A stretch of DNA of 64,000 nt from Microbacterium proteolyticum (GTDB lineage: Bacteria; Actinomycetota; Actinomycetes; Actinomycetales; Microbacteriaceae), in the NCBI RefSeq assembly GCF_030818075.1, contig NZ_JAUSZZ010000001.1, positions 2,294,001 through 2,358,000 on the forward strand. The letters run 5' to 3'. Under the pieces are notes generated by a model. That model ran no database searches. It had not been told where the DNA came from and worked only from the letters and a program-made list of their open reading frames with translations. Each line of letters opens with the position of its first letter. Position 1 is the first letter of the stretch. The position numbers and the translations under genes are program-made. Positions 10,259 to 18,851 of the stretch are shown piece by piece.

Positions 10259-10729
10259 TCAGCGACGCGTGGCGTCGTCTCCCGCGTCGAGCCGGGGCTC
10301 GTCGTGCCGCGCCGCGGCCGCCTGCGGCGGCGCGGGCGTGGTCGAGGGGGTCTCGATGTCGGCGTCCTCGACCGCGAGGGGAGCGGCGGAGGGGGCGGTC
10401 GCGACGGGTTCCACCGCGGTCTCGTCGTCGCTGTCCCAGTCGATGCTCTCGACGGAGATATCGGCGCGGCGGGTCAGGGCGGTCGCCGCGGCCAGGGCCA
10501 GCACGGCGACGATGCCCACGGCGCCGGCACCGAGGACGGCCGCGCCCACGACGACCCACGACTGACCGACGTAGACCTGCACGACGGTGGCGTTGGGGTC
10601 GTTGAGGACCTCCTCCATCGCGTTGATCCCGTTCAGGACGATCGCGAGCCCACCGATGATGGCGGCCAGGGATCCGGCGACGAGCACCCAGAACGGGATG
10701 CTGGTGACCAGACGGGGACGAGTGTGCAT
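10259..10729 (-). CDS. Small two-helix membrane protein of unknown function
   Basis: A 156-aa protein that I do not recognise functionally. It opens MHTRPRLVTSIPFWVLVAGS, with one hydrophobic helix at about residues 12-32. A second lies at about residues 57-85, rich in Gly/Ala/Val. Then comes an acidic, proline- and threonine-rich cytoplasmic or extracellular tail with no motif. Between the helices, VQVYVGQSW looks conserved-type. The ATG at 10729 follows AAGGAGTA at good spacing, which decides the start over a 23-codon longer frame. It is transcribed alone between ctaB and ctaA. Similar short proteins in Microbacterium-type genomes are often labelled dinucleotide-utilizing enzymes without support. 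Confidence 0.75.
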   Translation of the reverse strand: MHTRPRLVTSIPFWVLVAGSLAAIIGGLAIVLNGINAMEEVLNDPNATVVQVYVGQSWVVVGAAVLGAGAVGIVAVLALAAATALTRRADISVESIDWDSDDETAVEPVATAPSAAPLAVEDADIETPSTTPAPPQAAAARHDEPRLDAGDDATRR

Positions 10730-10894
10730 GGGAGTACTCCTTGTCGTTCCGACCCGGGGTGGGCCGGTTTGCGAGCGCGAACGCATCGGATCTCCCATCC
10801 TGTTCGACCCCTCCGTGCCGCGCTTAGGGGTCGCCCATGAATGCCCTATGAGCGTATAAGCCGGTCCCGACCCGTCGGCGTCCGGCCCCGGCGG

Positions 10895-11881
10895 TCAGCC
10901 GCGTGCGGACGCCGTCTCGCGAGTTGCGGCCTGCCAGCCGCTGACCGCGGGCTGCTTGAGGCGCAGCACGACGACGGTCATGGTCGCCGCCGCGAGGGCG
11001 GCGAGCACCATGTGCGTGCCCACGGCGAGCTCGGGCAGCCCGTTCCGGGCCTGGTAGAGCCCGACCGCGATCTGCACGAGCTCGACGGCCAGCAGCGCCG
11101 TCGCCCATCGCCGCACCGGCAGGCGCAAGCGCCACGCCAGGACGACGACGATGAGCGTGAGCACGAACAGGGCGTACCCCGGCCAGGCGTGGACGTGCTC
11201 GAGCACCTGGGCGTCGAAGCCGTTGCGGATGGAGTCCTCGTCGCCCGAGTGAGGGCCGGCGCCGGTGGTGAGCACACCGAAGACGATCGTGAGGGCGAGC
11301 ACCGCGGTCGTGGCGTGCACGAGTCCGGCGAACCAGCGGGGGGCGGCGAGCGTACGGGGCCCGGCGGGCTGATACATCCGCACGAGGAACGCCGCGCACA
11401 CCGCCACGAGCGAGACGGACGCGACGTAGTGGAAGCCGACGATGAACGGGTTCAGGCCCGTCAGGACCGTGATGCCACCGACGATCGCCTGGGCGACGAT
11501 CCCCACCAGCACGACGAGCGAGAGCACGAAGAGCACGCGGCGCTCGTGACGCATGCGCCACACGAGCACGACGACGGCAAGGGCGAGGATGCCGACGAGC
11601 CCCGTCAGAGTGCGATTGCCGAATTCGATGACACCGTGAATGCCCATCTCCGGGGTGTTCACCAGCGAATCCGCCGTGCAGCGGGGCCAGGTCGGGCACC
11701 CCAGTCCCGAGCCCGTGAGGCGGACCGCGCCGCCCGTGCCGATGATGAGCACCTCCGCCACGAACGACAGCCACGCGAACACCCGGACCCGGCGGTCGAC
11801 TTCGACGGGCAGCCACCCCGCGATGCGGTGCAGGGCACCCGGGACGCGGGACGGAGAGGTGGGGGACGAAGCGGAGGGCAT
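10895..11881 (-). CDS. ctaA: Heme A synthase (COX15/CtaA family)
   Basis: Integral membrane mono-oxygenase-like enzyme of 328 aa that oxidises the C8 methyl of heme O to the formyl group of heme A. Eight helices are apparent, with GTGGAVRLTGSGLGCPTWPRC near residues 48-68 typical of CtaA, EFGNRTLTGLVG (heme-ligand His/Glu region), and FHYVASVSLV and LEHVHAWPGYALF carrying further histidines. It works directly after CtaB (8846-9772). It is divergent from the suf operon, an arrangement also seen in other actinobacteria. Confidence 0.94.
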   Translation of the reverse strand: MPSASSPTSPSRVPGALHRIAGWLPVEVDRRVRVFAWLSFVAEVLIIGTGGAVRLTGSGLGCPTWPRCTADSLVNTPEMGIHGVIEFGNRTLTGLVGILALAVVVLVWRMRHERRVLFVLSLVVLVGIVAQAIVGGITVLTGLNPFIVGFHYVASVSLVAVCAAFLVRMYQPAGPRTLAAPRWFAGLVHATTAVLALTIVFGVLTTGAGPHSGDEDSIRNGFDAQVLEHVHAWPGYALFVLTLIVVVLAWRLRLPVRRWATALLAVELVQIAVGLYQARNGLPELAVGTHMVLAALAAATMTVVVLRLKQPAVSGWQAATRETASARG

Positions 11882-11967
11882 GCGTGCGGCTTCCTGGCGT
11901 CGAGGCGGTCCGGCGGTCCCGGGGGACGGGGCAGCGGTGGTGCCATGCCGGGACCGGGCGTTGCCTG

Positions 11968-11973
11968 TAGAAT
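11968..11973 (+). promoter_or_regulatory. Candidate -10 element upstream of sufB
   Basis: TAGAAT in the 257-nt ctaA/sufB divergent gap, 165 nt before the sufB ATG. If used, it leaves a long 5' untranslated region. No sufR gene or obvious regulator-binding palindrome was recognised in this gap. Confidence 0.3.
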
Positions 11974-12138
11974 CGAAGGGTCCGGGTGCGACGCTCGCGC
12001 GATCCGCACCAGAGACAGTCTAGGCGCGCAGCCAGCGCCTTCGAGCGGGCCCACCAGCGACATTCCTGGGACTTCGACCGGAGTCCGGAATGCCGGGGCG
12101 GATGACACCGTTGAGGCCCGAGAAGGAGAGTGATCACC

Positions 12139-13557
12139 ATGTCCGATGTACTCATCGACCGACCTGAGCTCGAAAGCCTGGGGCAATACGAGTTCGGCTG
12201 GCACGACACCGATGCCGCCGGCGCGATCGCGCAGCGCGGGATCAACGAGGACGTCGTGCGCGGCATCTCCTCACTGAAGTCCGAACCGGAATGGATGCTG
12301 AAGACCCGTCTGAAGGGGTACCAGCTCTTCGGTCGCAAGCCCATGCCCACGTGGGGTGCCGACCTGTCGGAGATCGACTTCGACAACATCAAGTACTTCG
12401 TGCGCTCGACGGAGAAGCAGGCGCAGACCTGGGAAGACCTTCCCGAGGAGATCCGCAACACGTACGAGAAGCTCGGCATCCCCGAGGCGGAGCGTCAGCG
12501 CCTGGTCGCCGGTGTGGCCGCGCAGTACGAGTCCGAGGTGGTCTACCACCAGATCCGCGAGGACCTCGAGCAGCAGGGTGTCATCTTCATGGACACCGAC
12601 ACGGCGTTGCGCGAGCACCCCGAGTTCTTCGAGGAGTACTTCGGCACCGTGATCCCCGCCGGCGACAACAAGTTCGCCGCGCTGAACACGGCGGTCTGGT
12701 CGGGCGGCTCTTTCGTCTACGTCCCGAAGGGCGTGCACGTCGAGATCCCGCTGCAGGCGTACTTCCGCATCAACACCGAGAACATGGGGCAGTTCGAGCG
12801 GACGCTGATCATCGCGGACGAAGACAGCTACGTGCACTACATCGAGGGGTGCACCGCTCCCATCTACAAGAGCGACTCGCTGCACTCGGCCGTCGTCGAG
12901 ATCATCGTGAAGAAGAACGCCCGCGTTCGCTACACGACGATCCAGAACTGGTCGAACAACGTCTACAACCTGGTGACCAAGCGCGCCGTCGCCCACGAGG
13001 GCGCCACCATGGAATGGGTCGACGGCAACATCGGCTCCAAGGTGACGATGAAGTACCCCTCCATCTACCTCATGGGTGAGCACGCGAAGGGCGAGACCCT
13101 GTCGGTCGCCTTCGCCGGGCCCGGTCAGCACCAGGACGCCGGCGCCAAGATGATCCACATGGCGCCGTACACGCAGTCGTCGATCGTGTCGAAGTCGATC
13201 GCCCGTGGCGGCGGTCGCGCCGGCTACCGCGGTGAAGTGCGGGTGGATGCCAATGCGCACCACTCCGCCAACACGGTGCGCTGCGACGCGCTGCTGGTCG
13301 ACACCATCTCGCGCAGTGACACGTATCCCGCCATCGACATCCGCGTCGACGACGTGCAGCTCGGCCACGAGGCCACCGTCTCGAAGGTCAGCGAGGAGCA
13401 GTTGTTCTACCTGCAGTCCCGCGGCCTCCCCGAAGACGAGGCCATGGCCATGATCGTGCGCGGGTTCATCGAGCCCATCGCGCGTGAGCTGCCCATGGAG
13501 TACGCGCTTGAGTTGAACAAGCTCATCGAGATGGGCATGGAAGGATCCGTCGGTTAA
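12139..13557 (+). CDS. sufB: Fe-S cluster assembly protein SufB
   Basis: Scaffold subunit of the SufBCD complex (472 aa), where Fe-S clusters are built in the cytosol. It has the SufB core, including [32 protein letters not shown] with the likely cluster cysteine, and the C-terminal RCDALLVDT and [20 protein letters not shown] (a segment shared with SufD). There is no intein, unlike some mycobacterial SufB. The ATG at 12139 is chosen over a GTG 3 codons upstream because AAGGAG precedes it. It is the first gene of the sufB-sufD-Rieske-sufC-sufT operon. Confidence 0.96.
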   Translation: MSDVLIDRPELESLGQYEFGWHDTDAAGAIAQRGINEDVVRGISSLKSEPEWMLKTRLKGYQLFGRKPMPTWGADLSEIDFDNIKYFVRSTEKQAQTWEDLPEEIRNTYEKLGIPEAERQRLVAGVAAQYESEVVYHQIREDLEQQGVIFMDTDTALREHPEFFEEYFGTVIPAGDNKFAALNTAVWSGGSFVYVPKGVHVEIPLQAYFRINTENMGQFERTLIIADEDSYVHYIEGCTAPIYKSDSLHSAVVEIIVKKNARVRYTTIQNWSNNVYNLVTKRAVAHEGATMEWVDGNIGSKVTMKYPSIYLMGEHAKGETLSVAFAGPGQHQDAGAKMIHMAPYTQSSIVSKSIARGGGRAGYRGEVRVDANAHHSANTVRCDALLVDTISRSDTYPAIDIRVDDVQLGHEATVSKVSEEQLFYLQSRGLPEDEAMAMIVRGFIEPIARELPMEYALELNKLIEMGMEGSVG

Positions 13558-14751
13558 ATGACGACAGCGACCCAGACCCCCGCGGCCCCCGCGGAGGGTC
13601 ATATCGACCCGGCCGCCCTCGTGGCATCCGTCGTTCCCGTGCAGACGCGCTCGGAGCGGGCGACCTCGTTCGATCCGGCCGACTTCGGCGTGCCCACGGG
13701 CCGTGAAGTGAACTGGAAGCTCACTCCGATCGACCGCCTCGCGCCTCTTTTCGTCGACGAAGCCGGTCCGACCGGCGTCGTGGGCGTCGACGTGCAGGCG
13801 CCGGCTGCGGTCGAGCAGCTGCGTCTCGCGGCGGGCGATGCCCCTCGCGGTGAGCACTTCCGTCCCGAAGACGTCACCGCCGCCCTCGCGTGGAAGCACG
13901 AGACCGAGGCGCCGCTGCTGCGCATCCCCGCGAACGTCGAGTTGGACGAGCCGATCGTCGTGCGCCTGACCGGCACCGGCGGCCTCGCGCACGCCCACGT
14001 CGTCATCGAGGCGCAGGCCCACTCGCGCGGCACCGTCGTGCTGCGACACGAGGGCACGGCGCAGCACGCCCAGAACGTCGAGATCCTCGTGCGCGACGGC
14101 GCCGACCTCACCGTGGTGTCGGTGCAGAAGTGGGACGACGACGCGGTGCACGCTGCGGCCCACCAGGCGCGTGTCGACCGCGACGCCAAGCTCACGCACG
14201 TCGTGGTCAGCTTCGGTGGCGGGGTCGTGCGCGTCAACCCGTCGGTCGAGCTGGCCGGTGCCGGTTCCGAGGGGCGCCTCTACGGGCTGTCGTTCTCGGA
14301 CGCCGGTCAGCATCTGGAGTCGCAGGTCTACCTGCACCACAAGGGGCCGCACACCGTCGGCGACGTGCTCTACAAGGGCGCGCTGCAGGGCGCGAGCGCA
14401 CGCAGCGTCTGGATCGGCGACGTGCTCATCGGACCGGATGCCACGGGCACCGACTCCTACGAGGCCAACCGCAACCTCGTGCTCACCGACGGCGCGCGCG
14501 CCGACTCGATCCCGAACCTCGAGATCGAGACCGGCGACATCCAGGGCGCGGGCCACGCCAGCGCCACCGGACGTTTCGACGACGAGCAGCTGTTCTACCT
14601 GCAGGCCCGCGGGATCGCCGAAGACGAGGCGCGACGCCTGGTCGTGCTCGGCTTCCTCAGCGAGATCGTGCAGCGCATCGGCATCCCCGAGCTCGAGACC
14701 GAGCTCACCGAGGCGATCGAGCGCGAGCTGGCCGAAGGGGCTGCCGCGTGA
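13558..14751 (+). CDS. sufD: Fe-S cluster assembly protein SufD
   Basis: SufB paralogue (397 aa) that dimerises with SufB and contributes to iron entry during cluster assembly. The C-terminal half carries LQGASARSVWIGDVLIGPDA and ATGRFDDEQLFYLQARGI, parallel to the SufB C-terminus. The N-terminal 60 residues are variable and proline/alanine-rich. The ATG follows the sufB stop directly (TAAATG), so translation is probably coupled. It overlaps the next gene by 4 nt. Confidence 0.95.
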   Translation: MTTATQTPAAPAEGHIDPAALVASVVPVQTRSERATSFDPADFGVPTGREVNWKLTPIDRLAPLFVDEAGPTGVVGVDVQAPAAVEQLRLAAGDAPRGEHFRPEDVTAALAWKHETEAPLLRIPANVELDEPIVVRLTGTGGLAHAHVVIEAQAHSRGTVVLRHEGTAQHAQNVEILVRDGADLTVVSVQKWDDDAVHAAAHQARVDRDAKLTHVVVSFGGGVVRVNPSVELAGAGSEGRLYGLSFSDAGQHLESQVYLHHKGPHTVGDVLYKGALQGASARSVWIGDVLIGPDATGTDSYEANRNLVLTDGARADSIPNLEIETGDIQGAGHASATGRFDDEQLFYLQARGIAEDEARRLVVLGFLSEIVQRIGIPELETELTEAIERELAEGAAA

Positions 14752-15077
14752 GCGCCACGCGCGCCTGCGCGCTGAGCGACCTCGTGCAAGACGAAGCGCA
14801 CCGCGTCGAGATCGACGGTGTCGCCATCGCCGTCGTGCTCGACGGCAACGGCGACGTGCACGCCATCGGCGATGTCTGCACCCACGGCGACATCTCGCTG
14901 TCGGACGGTTTCGTCGAGGGCGAGACACTGGAGTGCTGGGCGCACGGCTCGGCGTTCTCGCTCACGACGGGCCGCCCCCTGAATCTCCCGGCGTTCGAGC
15001 CGGTGCCCGTGTACGAGGTCGTGATCGACGGGGACGACGTTCTCATCGACCCCTCCGTCACCAAGGCGACGGCCTGA
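14748..15077 (+). CDS. Rieske [2Fe-2S] ferredoxin-like protein
   Basis: A 109-aa soluble protein with a complete Rieske cluster motif: CTHG near residue 43 and CWAHGSAF near residue 63 supply the two Cys and two His ligands. This is the small bifurcated-dioxygenase-ferredoxin type (NirD-like fold), an electron carrier rather than an oxygenase. The start is a GTG overlapping the sufD stop as GTGA. Its place between sufD and sufC suggests it supplies electrons to, or receives a cluster from, the Suf machinery. The exact partner is unknown. Confidence 0.9.
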   Translation: MSATRACALSDLVQDEAHRVEIDGVAIAVVLDGNGDVHAIGDVCTHGDISLSDGFVEGETLECWAHGSAFSLTTGRPLNLPAFEPVPVYEVVIDGDDVLIDPSVTKATA

Positions 15078-15117
15078 GCCTCGCCTACGACCCCCAGACT
15101 TACGAGTAAGGAACATC

Positions 15118-15888
15118 ATGTCTGTCCTCGAGATCCGCGACCTCCACGTGACGGTCGAGACGGAGAACGGTACGACCCCGATCCTCAACGGTGTCACGCT
15201 GACGCTGCGCACCGGTGAGACCCACGCCATCATGGGCCCCAACGGCTCCGGCAAGTCGACCCTGGCGTACACCATCGCCGGTCACCCCAAGTACACCGTC
15301 ACGAGCGGATCCATCACGCTCGACGGTGAGGACGTGCTCGAGATGAGCGTCGACGAGCGTGCGCGCGCCGGTCTCTTCCTCGCGATGCAGTACCCGGTCG
15401 AGATCCCCGGCGTGACCGTCACCAACTTCCTCCGCACCGCCAAGACGGCCATCGACGGCGAGGCGCCGGCGATCCGCACCTGGACCAAGGACGTCAAGGG
15501 CGCGATGCAGAACCTGCGCATGGACGCGAAGTTCGCGCAGCGCAACGTCAACGAGGGCTTCTCCGGCGGCGAGAAGAAGCGCCACGAGATCCTTCAGCTC
15601 GAGCTGCTGAAGCCGAAGATCGCCGTCCTCGACGAGACCGATTCCGGTCTGGACGTCGACGCGCTGAAGATCGTGTCGGAGGGCGTCAACCGCGCCAAGG
15701 AGCAGACCGACCTCGGCGTCCTGCTCATCACGCACTACACCCGCATTCTGCGCTACATCCGGCCCGACTTCGTACACGTCGTCGTCAAGGGGAAGATCGT
15801 CGAAGAGGGCGGCCCCGAGCTCGCCGATCGTCTCGAGGAAGAGGGTTACGACCGTTTCCTCGAGGCCGGTACCCCGATCGACGCGTAA
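15118..15888 (+). CDS. sufC: Fe-S cluster assembly ATPase SufC
   Basis: Soluble ABC-type ATPase (256 aa) that drives conformational change of SufB-SufD. Walker A is GPNGSGKST at residues 40-48. The signature is the SufC-specific FSGGEKKRHEILQ rather than LSGGQ. Walker B is IAVLDETDSGLDVDALK, followed by the switch His in LLITHYTRIL. There are no membrane helices. It is preceded by GAGTAAGGAAC 3-8 nt before the ATG. Confidence 0.97.
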   Translation: MSVLEIRDLHVTVETENGTTPILNGVTLTLRTGETHAIMGPNGSGKSTLAYTIAGHPKYTVTSGSITLDGEDVLEMSVDERARAGLFLAMQYPVEIPGVTVTNFLRTAKTAIDGEAPAIRTWTKDVKGAMQNLRMDAKFAQRNVNEGFSGGEKKRHEILQLELLKPKIAVLDETDSGLDVDALKIVSEGVNRAKEQTDLGVLLITHYTRILRYIRPDFVHVVVKGKIVEEGGPELADRLEEEGYDRFLEAGTPIDA

Positions 15889-15897
15889 GATCGTTAC

Positions 15898-16227
15898 ATG
15901 ACCGCAACCCTCGCGCCCGAGAAGTACGACGAGGTCACCGAGGCCCTGAAAGACGTCATGGACCCCGAACTGGGGATCAACGTCGTCGACCTGGGACTCA
16001 TCTACGACCTCGCGTGGGATGACGAGAACGACGCGCTCGTCATCCACATGACCCTCACCTCGGCGGGATGCCCGCTGACCGACGTGCTCGAAGAGCAGAC
16101 GGCGCAGGCCCTCGACAACGTCGTGGACCGTTTCCGCATCAACTGGGTGTGGATGCCGCCGTGGGGTCCCGAGCGGATCACCGACGACGGCCGCGACATG
16201 ATGCGCGCCCTCGGTTTCGCGATCTGA
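15898..16227 (+). CDS. sufT: SufT-type MIP18/DUF59 Fe-S maturation factor
   Basis: A 109-aa DUF59 (PaaD/MIP18) protein that helps mature some Fe-S proteins; the precise step is unsettled in the family. The core DPELGINVVDLGLIYDL (residues 22-38) and TSAGCPLTDVLEEQ (conserved Cys near residue 59) are visible, as is the C-terminal WVWMPPWGPERITDDGR. It closes the suf operon 9 nt after sufC. Its last nine codons and stop are duplicated 56 bp downstream. The cysteine desulfurase SufS and the SufU carrier are not in this operon. Confidence 0.93.
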   Translation: MTATLAPEKYDEVTEALKDVMDPELGINVVDLGLIYDLAWDDENDALVIHMTLTSAGCPLTDVLEEQTAQALDNVVDRFRINWVWMPPWGPERITDDGRDMMRALGFAI

Positions 16228-16284
16228 GGCTGAGTCCCGACCGCAGCGGACGAGTGATGCGCGCCCTCGGTTTCGCGATCTGAG
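16199..16284. repeat. Duplicated 30-bp 3' end of sufT
   Basis: The 30 nt at 16199-16228, covering the last sufT codons, the TGA stop and one base, recur exactly at 16255-16284, with a 26-nt spacer. The copy is outside the gene and ends 8 nt before the terminator stem. Confidence 0.9.
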
Positions 16285-16292
16285 TCTCCCGC

Positions 16293-16325
16293 CGAACGCC
16301 CGTCCCTCCATGGGGCGGGCGTTCG
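16293..16325 (+). terminator. Intrinsic terminator of the suf operon
   Basis: A 14-bp stem with one G-U type mismatch (CGAACGCCCG against CGGGCGTTCG at the base), loop TCCAT, followed by CCTTTCCC. It lies 65 nt after the sufT stop. Confidence 0.8.
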
Positions 16326-16413
16326 CCTTTCCCGCGTGCGGGGGCCCGCGCTCGTGTTTCGCTGTCTGACGCCGTGATTCCGCGGCATCCGGAGCCCTCA
16401 ATAGGCTGTGCGG

Positions 16414-17637
16414 ATGAGCGTTCCTCCGTTGCAAGCCCTGCCGCTCGAGCTCCTGCGTCAGCGTTCGAGCACGAAGTGGCGCTCGTACGGCGACGACGTC
16501 ATCCCGATGTTCGTGGCCGAGACGGATTTCGCCCTCGCGCCTGCGATCACCGCGGCGCTGCATCGGGCCGTCGAGATCGGCGACACCGGGTACACCCCGC
16601 CGCGGCCGGGCATCGACCTCGACTTCGCCGACTACGCCGAGCGCCGGTGGGGCTGGCGACCCGACACGGCACGCATCCGCTGGACGGGCGACGTGATGAT
16701 GGGCGTCGTCGAGGTGCTGCGCGCGGTGACGGCCCCCGGCGATCGGGTGGTCGTGACGCCTCCCGTCTACCCGCCGTTCTACGACACGGTGGAGGAGGCC
16801 GGCGCCGTGGTCGAGCGGGTGCCGCTCGTCGACGACGGCGAGCGGTGGTCTCTCGATCTCGACGGCATCGAACGGGCGTTGGCCGATGGCGCGCGGTCGG
16901 TGTTGCTCTGCAACCCGCACAACCCGACCGGTACGGTGCACTCCCGGGAGTCGCTCGCCGCCCTCGCGCGCCTCGCGCACCGTTACGGTGCCACCGTCGT
17001 CAGCGACGAGATCCACGCGCCGCTGACGCACGCGCCCGCCGTGTTCACGCCGTTCCTGGATGCCGCGCCCGAGGCGGCGGCGGTCGGGTACACCGTGACG
17101 AGCGCGAGCAAGACCTACAACCTCGCGGGCCTGAAGTGCGCGGTGATCGTGACCGGCTCCGAAGAGACGGCCGCGGTGGTGCGGGCTCTGCCGTGGGAGG
17201 TCGAGTGGCGCGCCGGGCTGTTCGGCGTCATCGCCAACCGCGCAGCCTTCGCACCCGACAGCGACCAGTGGCTCGAGGCGCTGCTGGCGGCCCTCGATCA
17301 CAACCGCCGGTTGCTGGCCGACCTGCTGGCCGAGCACCTGCCGCTGGCCCGGTACCGGATCCCGGATGCCGGGTTCCTCGCTTGGGTCGATGTCTCGGCC
17401 TACGGGTGGGGTGCCAATCCCGCGCCGTTCATCCGCCGCGAGGCAAAGGTCGCGCTGCACCACGGACCGCTCTTCGGGGAAGAGGGCGTGGGGCACGTGC
17501 GCATCAACGTCGGGTGCGACCCGGAGGTGCTGCGCGACGCGGTCGAGCGGATCGGTCGTCTGGCGGCCGCGGCCGGTGCGGACGCGGGCGGATCGTCCCT
17601 CGCCGGGACGTCGCTCGTGGCATCCGAAGATAGGTAA
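16414..17637 (+). CDS. MalY/PatB-type PLP C-S lyase (cystathionine beta-lyase-like aminotransferase)
   Basis: Fold-type I PLP enzyme of 407 aa. The MalY/PatB subgroup is indicated by RSSTKWRSYGDDVIPMFVAETDF at the N-terminus, LLCNPHNPTGTV, the segment VVSDEIHAPLTH with the PLP-contacting Asp, and TSASKTYNLAGLKC with the Schiff-base lysine. Such enzymes cleave cystathionine or cysteine-S-conjugates to pyruvate, ammonia and a thiol. A true aminotransferase role cannot be excluded from sequence. The ATG at 16414 is favoured; a GTG two codons earlier is possible. The 3' end overlaps the iron box of the next gene, so it is probably transcribed independently. Confidence 0.85.
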   Translation: MSVPPLQALPLELLRQRSSTKWRSYGDDVIPMFVAETDFALAPAITAALHRAVEIGDTGYTPPRPGIDLDFADYAERRWGWRPDTARIRWTGDVMMGVVEVLRAVTAPGDRVVVTPPVYPPFYDTVEEAGAVVERVPLVDDGERWSLDLDGIERALADGARSVLLCNPHNPTGTVHSRESLAALARLAHRYGATVVSDEIHAPLTHAPAVFTPFLDAAPEAAAVGYTVTSASKTYNLAGLKCAVIVTGSEETAAVVRALPWEVEWRAGLFGVIANRAAFAPDSDQWLEALLAALDHNRRLLADLLAEHLPLARYRIPDAGFLAWVDVSAYGWGANPAPFIRREAKVALHHGPLFGEEGVGHVRINVGCDPEVLRDAVERIGRLAAAAGADAGGSSLAGTSLVASEDR

Positions 17638-17648
17638 GGGTATCCTTA
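17630..17648 (+). promoter_or_regulatory. DtxR/IdeR-like iron box of the siderophore-interacting protein gene
   Basis: ATAGGTAAGGGTATCCTTA matches the DtxR/IdeR consensus TWAGGTWAGSCTWACCTWA at 16 of 19 positions and has TAAGG/CCTTA arms. It overlaps the last 8 nt of the upstream CDS and ends 4 nt before the GTG of the next gene, the expected position for Fe(II)-dependent repression. Confidence 0.8.
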
Positions 17649-17652
17649 TCGA

Positions 17653-18582
17653 GTGATCACCGCTACGCGCCCCGCCTACCGCCCGTACGTCGCGACGGTG
17701 AAGGCCGCGCAGCGGCTGTCGCCGCACTTCGTGCGCGTGACGTTCACGTCGCCCGACTTCGACGTCTTCGGCACCGATCGCCGGGATCAGCGCGTCAAGC
17801 TCGTGCTCCCCGGAGCTGACGGGCGCGTCTGCGACATCGGGCAGGACGATCCGGATGCCATCGCGAACGGCGAGTGGTACACCCGGTGGCGCGATCTGCC
17901 CGATGAGGAGCGGATGCCGTTCCGCACGTACACCGTGCGACGGATCGATCCCGGGGCGCTCGAGCTCGACATCGACTTCGTCGTGCACCATGACGCGGGT
18001 CCGGCGGGGTCATGGGCGGAGGCGGCGACGGTCGGCGACCAGCTCGTCGTGGTGGGCCCCGACGCCCGCAGCCCCGAGTCCGCGCAGGGCATCGATTTCC
18101 ATCCCGGCACGGCGCGTCGGATCCTGCTCGCCGGCGACGAGACCGCGGCCCCGGCGATCTGCGCCGTGCTCGAGGGGCTGGAGCCCGGACTCGACGTCGA
18201 TGCGTTCATCGAGGTGCCGACCGTCGACGACGCCCTGCCGGTGGGCAGCGGCGATGCGCGCGTGCACTGGTTGGCGCGCGGCGATCGCCCCCACGGCGAG
18301 GCCCTGATCGAGGCCATCGAGGGGTGGACGACGGCATCCTCAGACGTGCTGGCGCGCGCGGCGGCGCCGCGTCCGCAGGTGCTCGAAGACATCGACCTCG
18401 AGGTCGAGCTTCTGTGGGACAGCCCCGACGACGCCGAGGGCGAGTTCTACGCGTGGATCGCGGGGGAGTCCTCGACCGTCAAGCTGCTGCGTCGCATGCT
18501 CGTGTCGGGATGCGGCGTCGACCGCGGCCGCGTGGCGTTCATGGGGTACTGGCGCGCGGGTCAGGTCGAACGGACGGCCTGA
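17653..18582 (+). CDS. Siderophore-interacting protein (ferric-siderophore reductase)
   Basis: FAD-binding ferric-siderophore reductase of the SIP/ViuB family (309 aa), releasing Fe(II) from imported ferric siderophores in the cytosol. MPFRTYTVRRID (about residues 88-99) is the flavin-binding motif, FVVHHDAGPAGSWAE follows, and LLAGDETAAPAICAVLE near residue 157 opens the NAD(P)H-binding domain. FYAWIAGESSTVKLLRRML near the C-terminus is the SIP signature. The GTG start is 4 nt behind an iron box and has no ribosome-binding site, so a leaderless mRNA is possible. It converges with the siderophore importer (18852-22852), which also has an iron box. Confidence 0.93.
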   Translation: MITATRPAYRPYVATVKAAQRLSPHFVRVTFTSPDFDVFGTDRRDQRVKLVLPGADGRVCDIGQDDPDAIANGEWYTRWRDLPDEERMPFRTYTVRRIDPGALELDIDFVVHHDAGPAGSWAEAATVGDQLVVVGPDARSPESAQGIDFHPGTARRILLAGDETAAPAICAVLEGLEPGLDVDAFIEVPTVDDALPVGSGDARVHWLARGDRPHGEALIEAIEGWTTASSDVLARAAAPRPQVLEDIDLEVELLWDSPDDAEGEFYAWIAGESSTVKLLRRMLVSGCGVDRGRVAFMGYWRAGQVERTA

Positions 18583-18851
18583 GCTCGATCAACCCGTCCG
18601 GAACGAGACGAGGCTCGGGCTTCTTCTCGTCGGTCGAGCACCTTCGCTGAGCGCCCGCTCGGTAGGACTGCGCAGCGGAATGGTGCGTGTCTGCTCGACG
18701 GGCCCGCGCGGGCGCCACCGCGTGCGCCTCCTCGGAGAGGACGGGCGCGCGGAAAGCGCCTGCGGCTGTGCGGCGCAGCTGCCCCGGCGGGATCGTCTGT
18801 CCGGGCACGATGGGGCCGCTCATGCATGAGCGTTTGCGCGTGCGCGGCGGG

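Noticed and set aside
12271-14928. 885-codon minus-strand frame opposite sufB and sufD
   Set aside because: Shadow of the suf genes; no family signature and no start context.
15100-17991. 963-codon minus-strand frame opposite sufC, sufT and the C-S lyase
   Set aside because: Shadow frame; sense-strand genes have complete catalytic motifs.
18610-18634. Possible terminator between the SIP gene and the siderophore importer
   Set aside because: Arms (GACGAG/CTCGTC) are short with a 13-nt loop and no U-tract; too weak to list.
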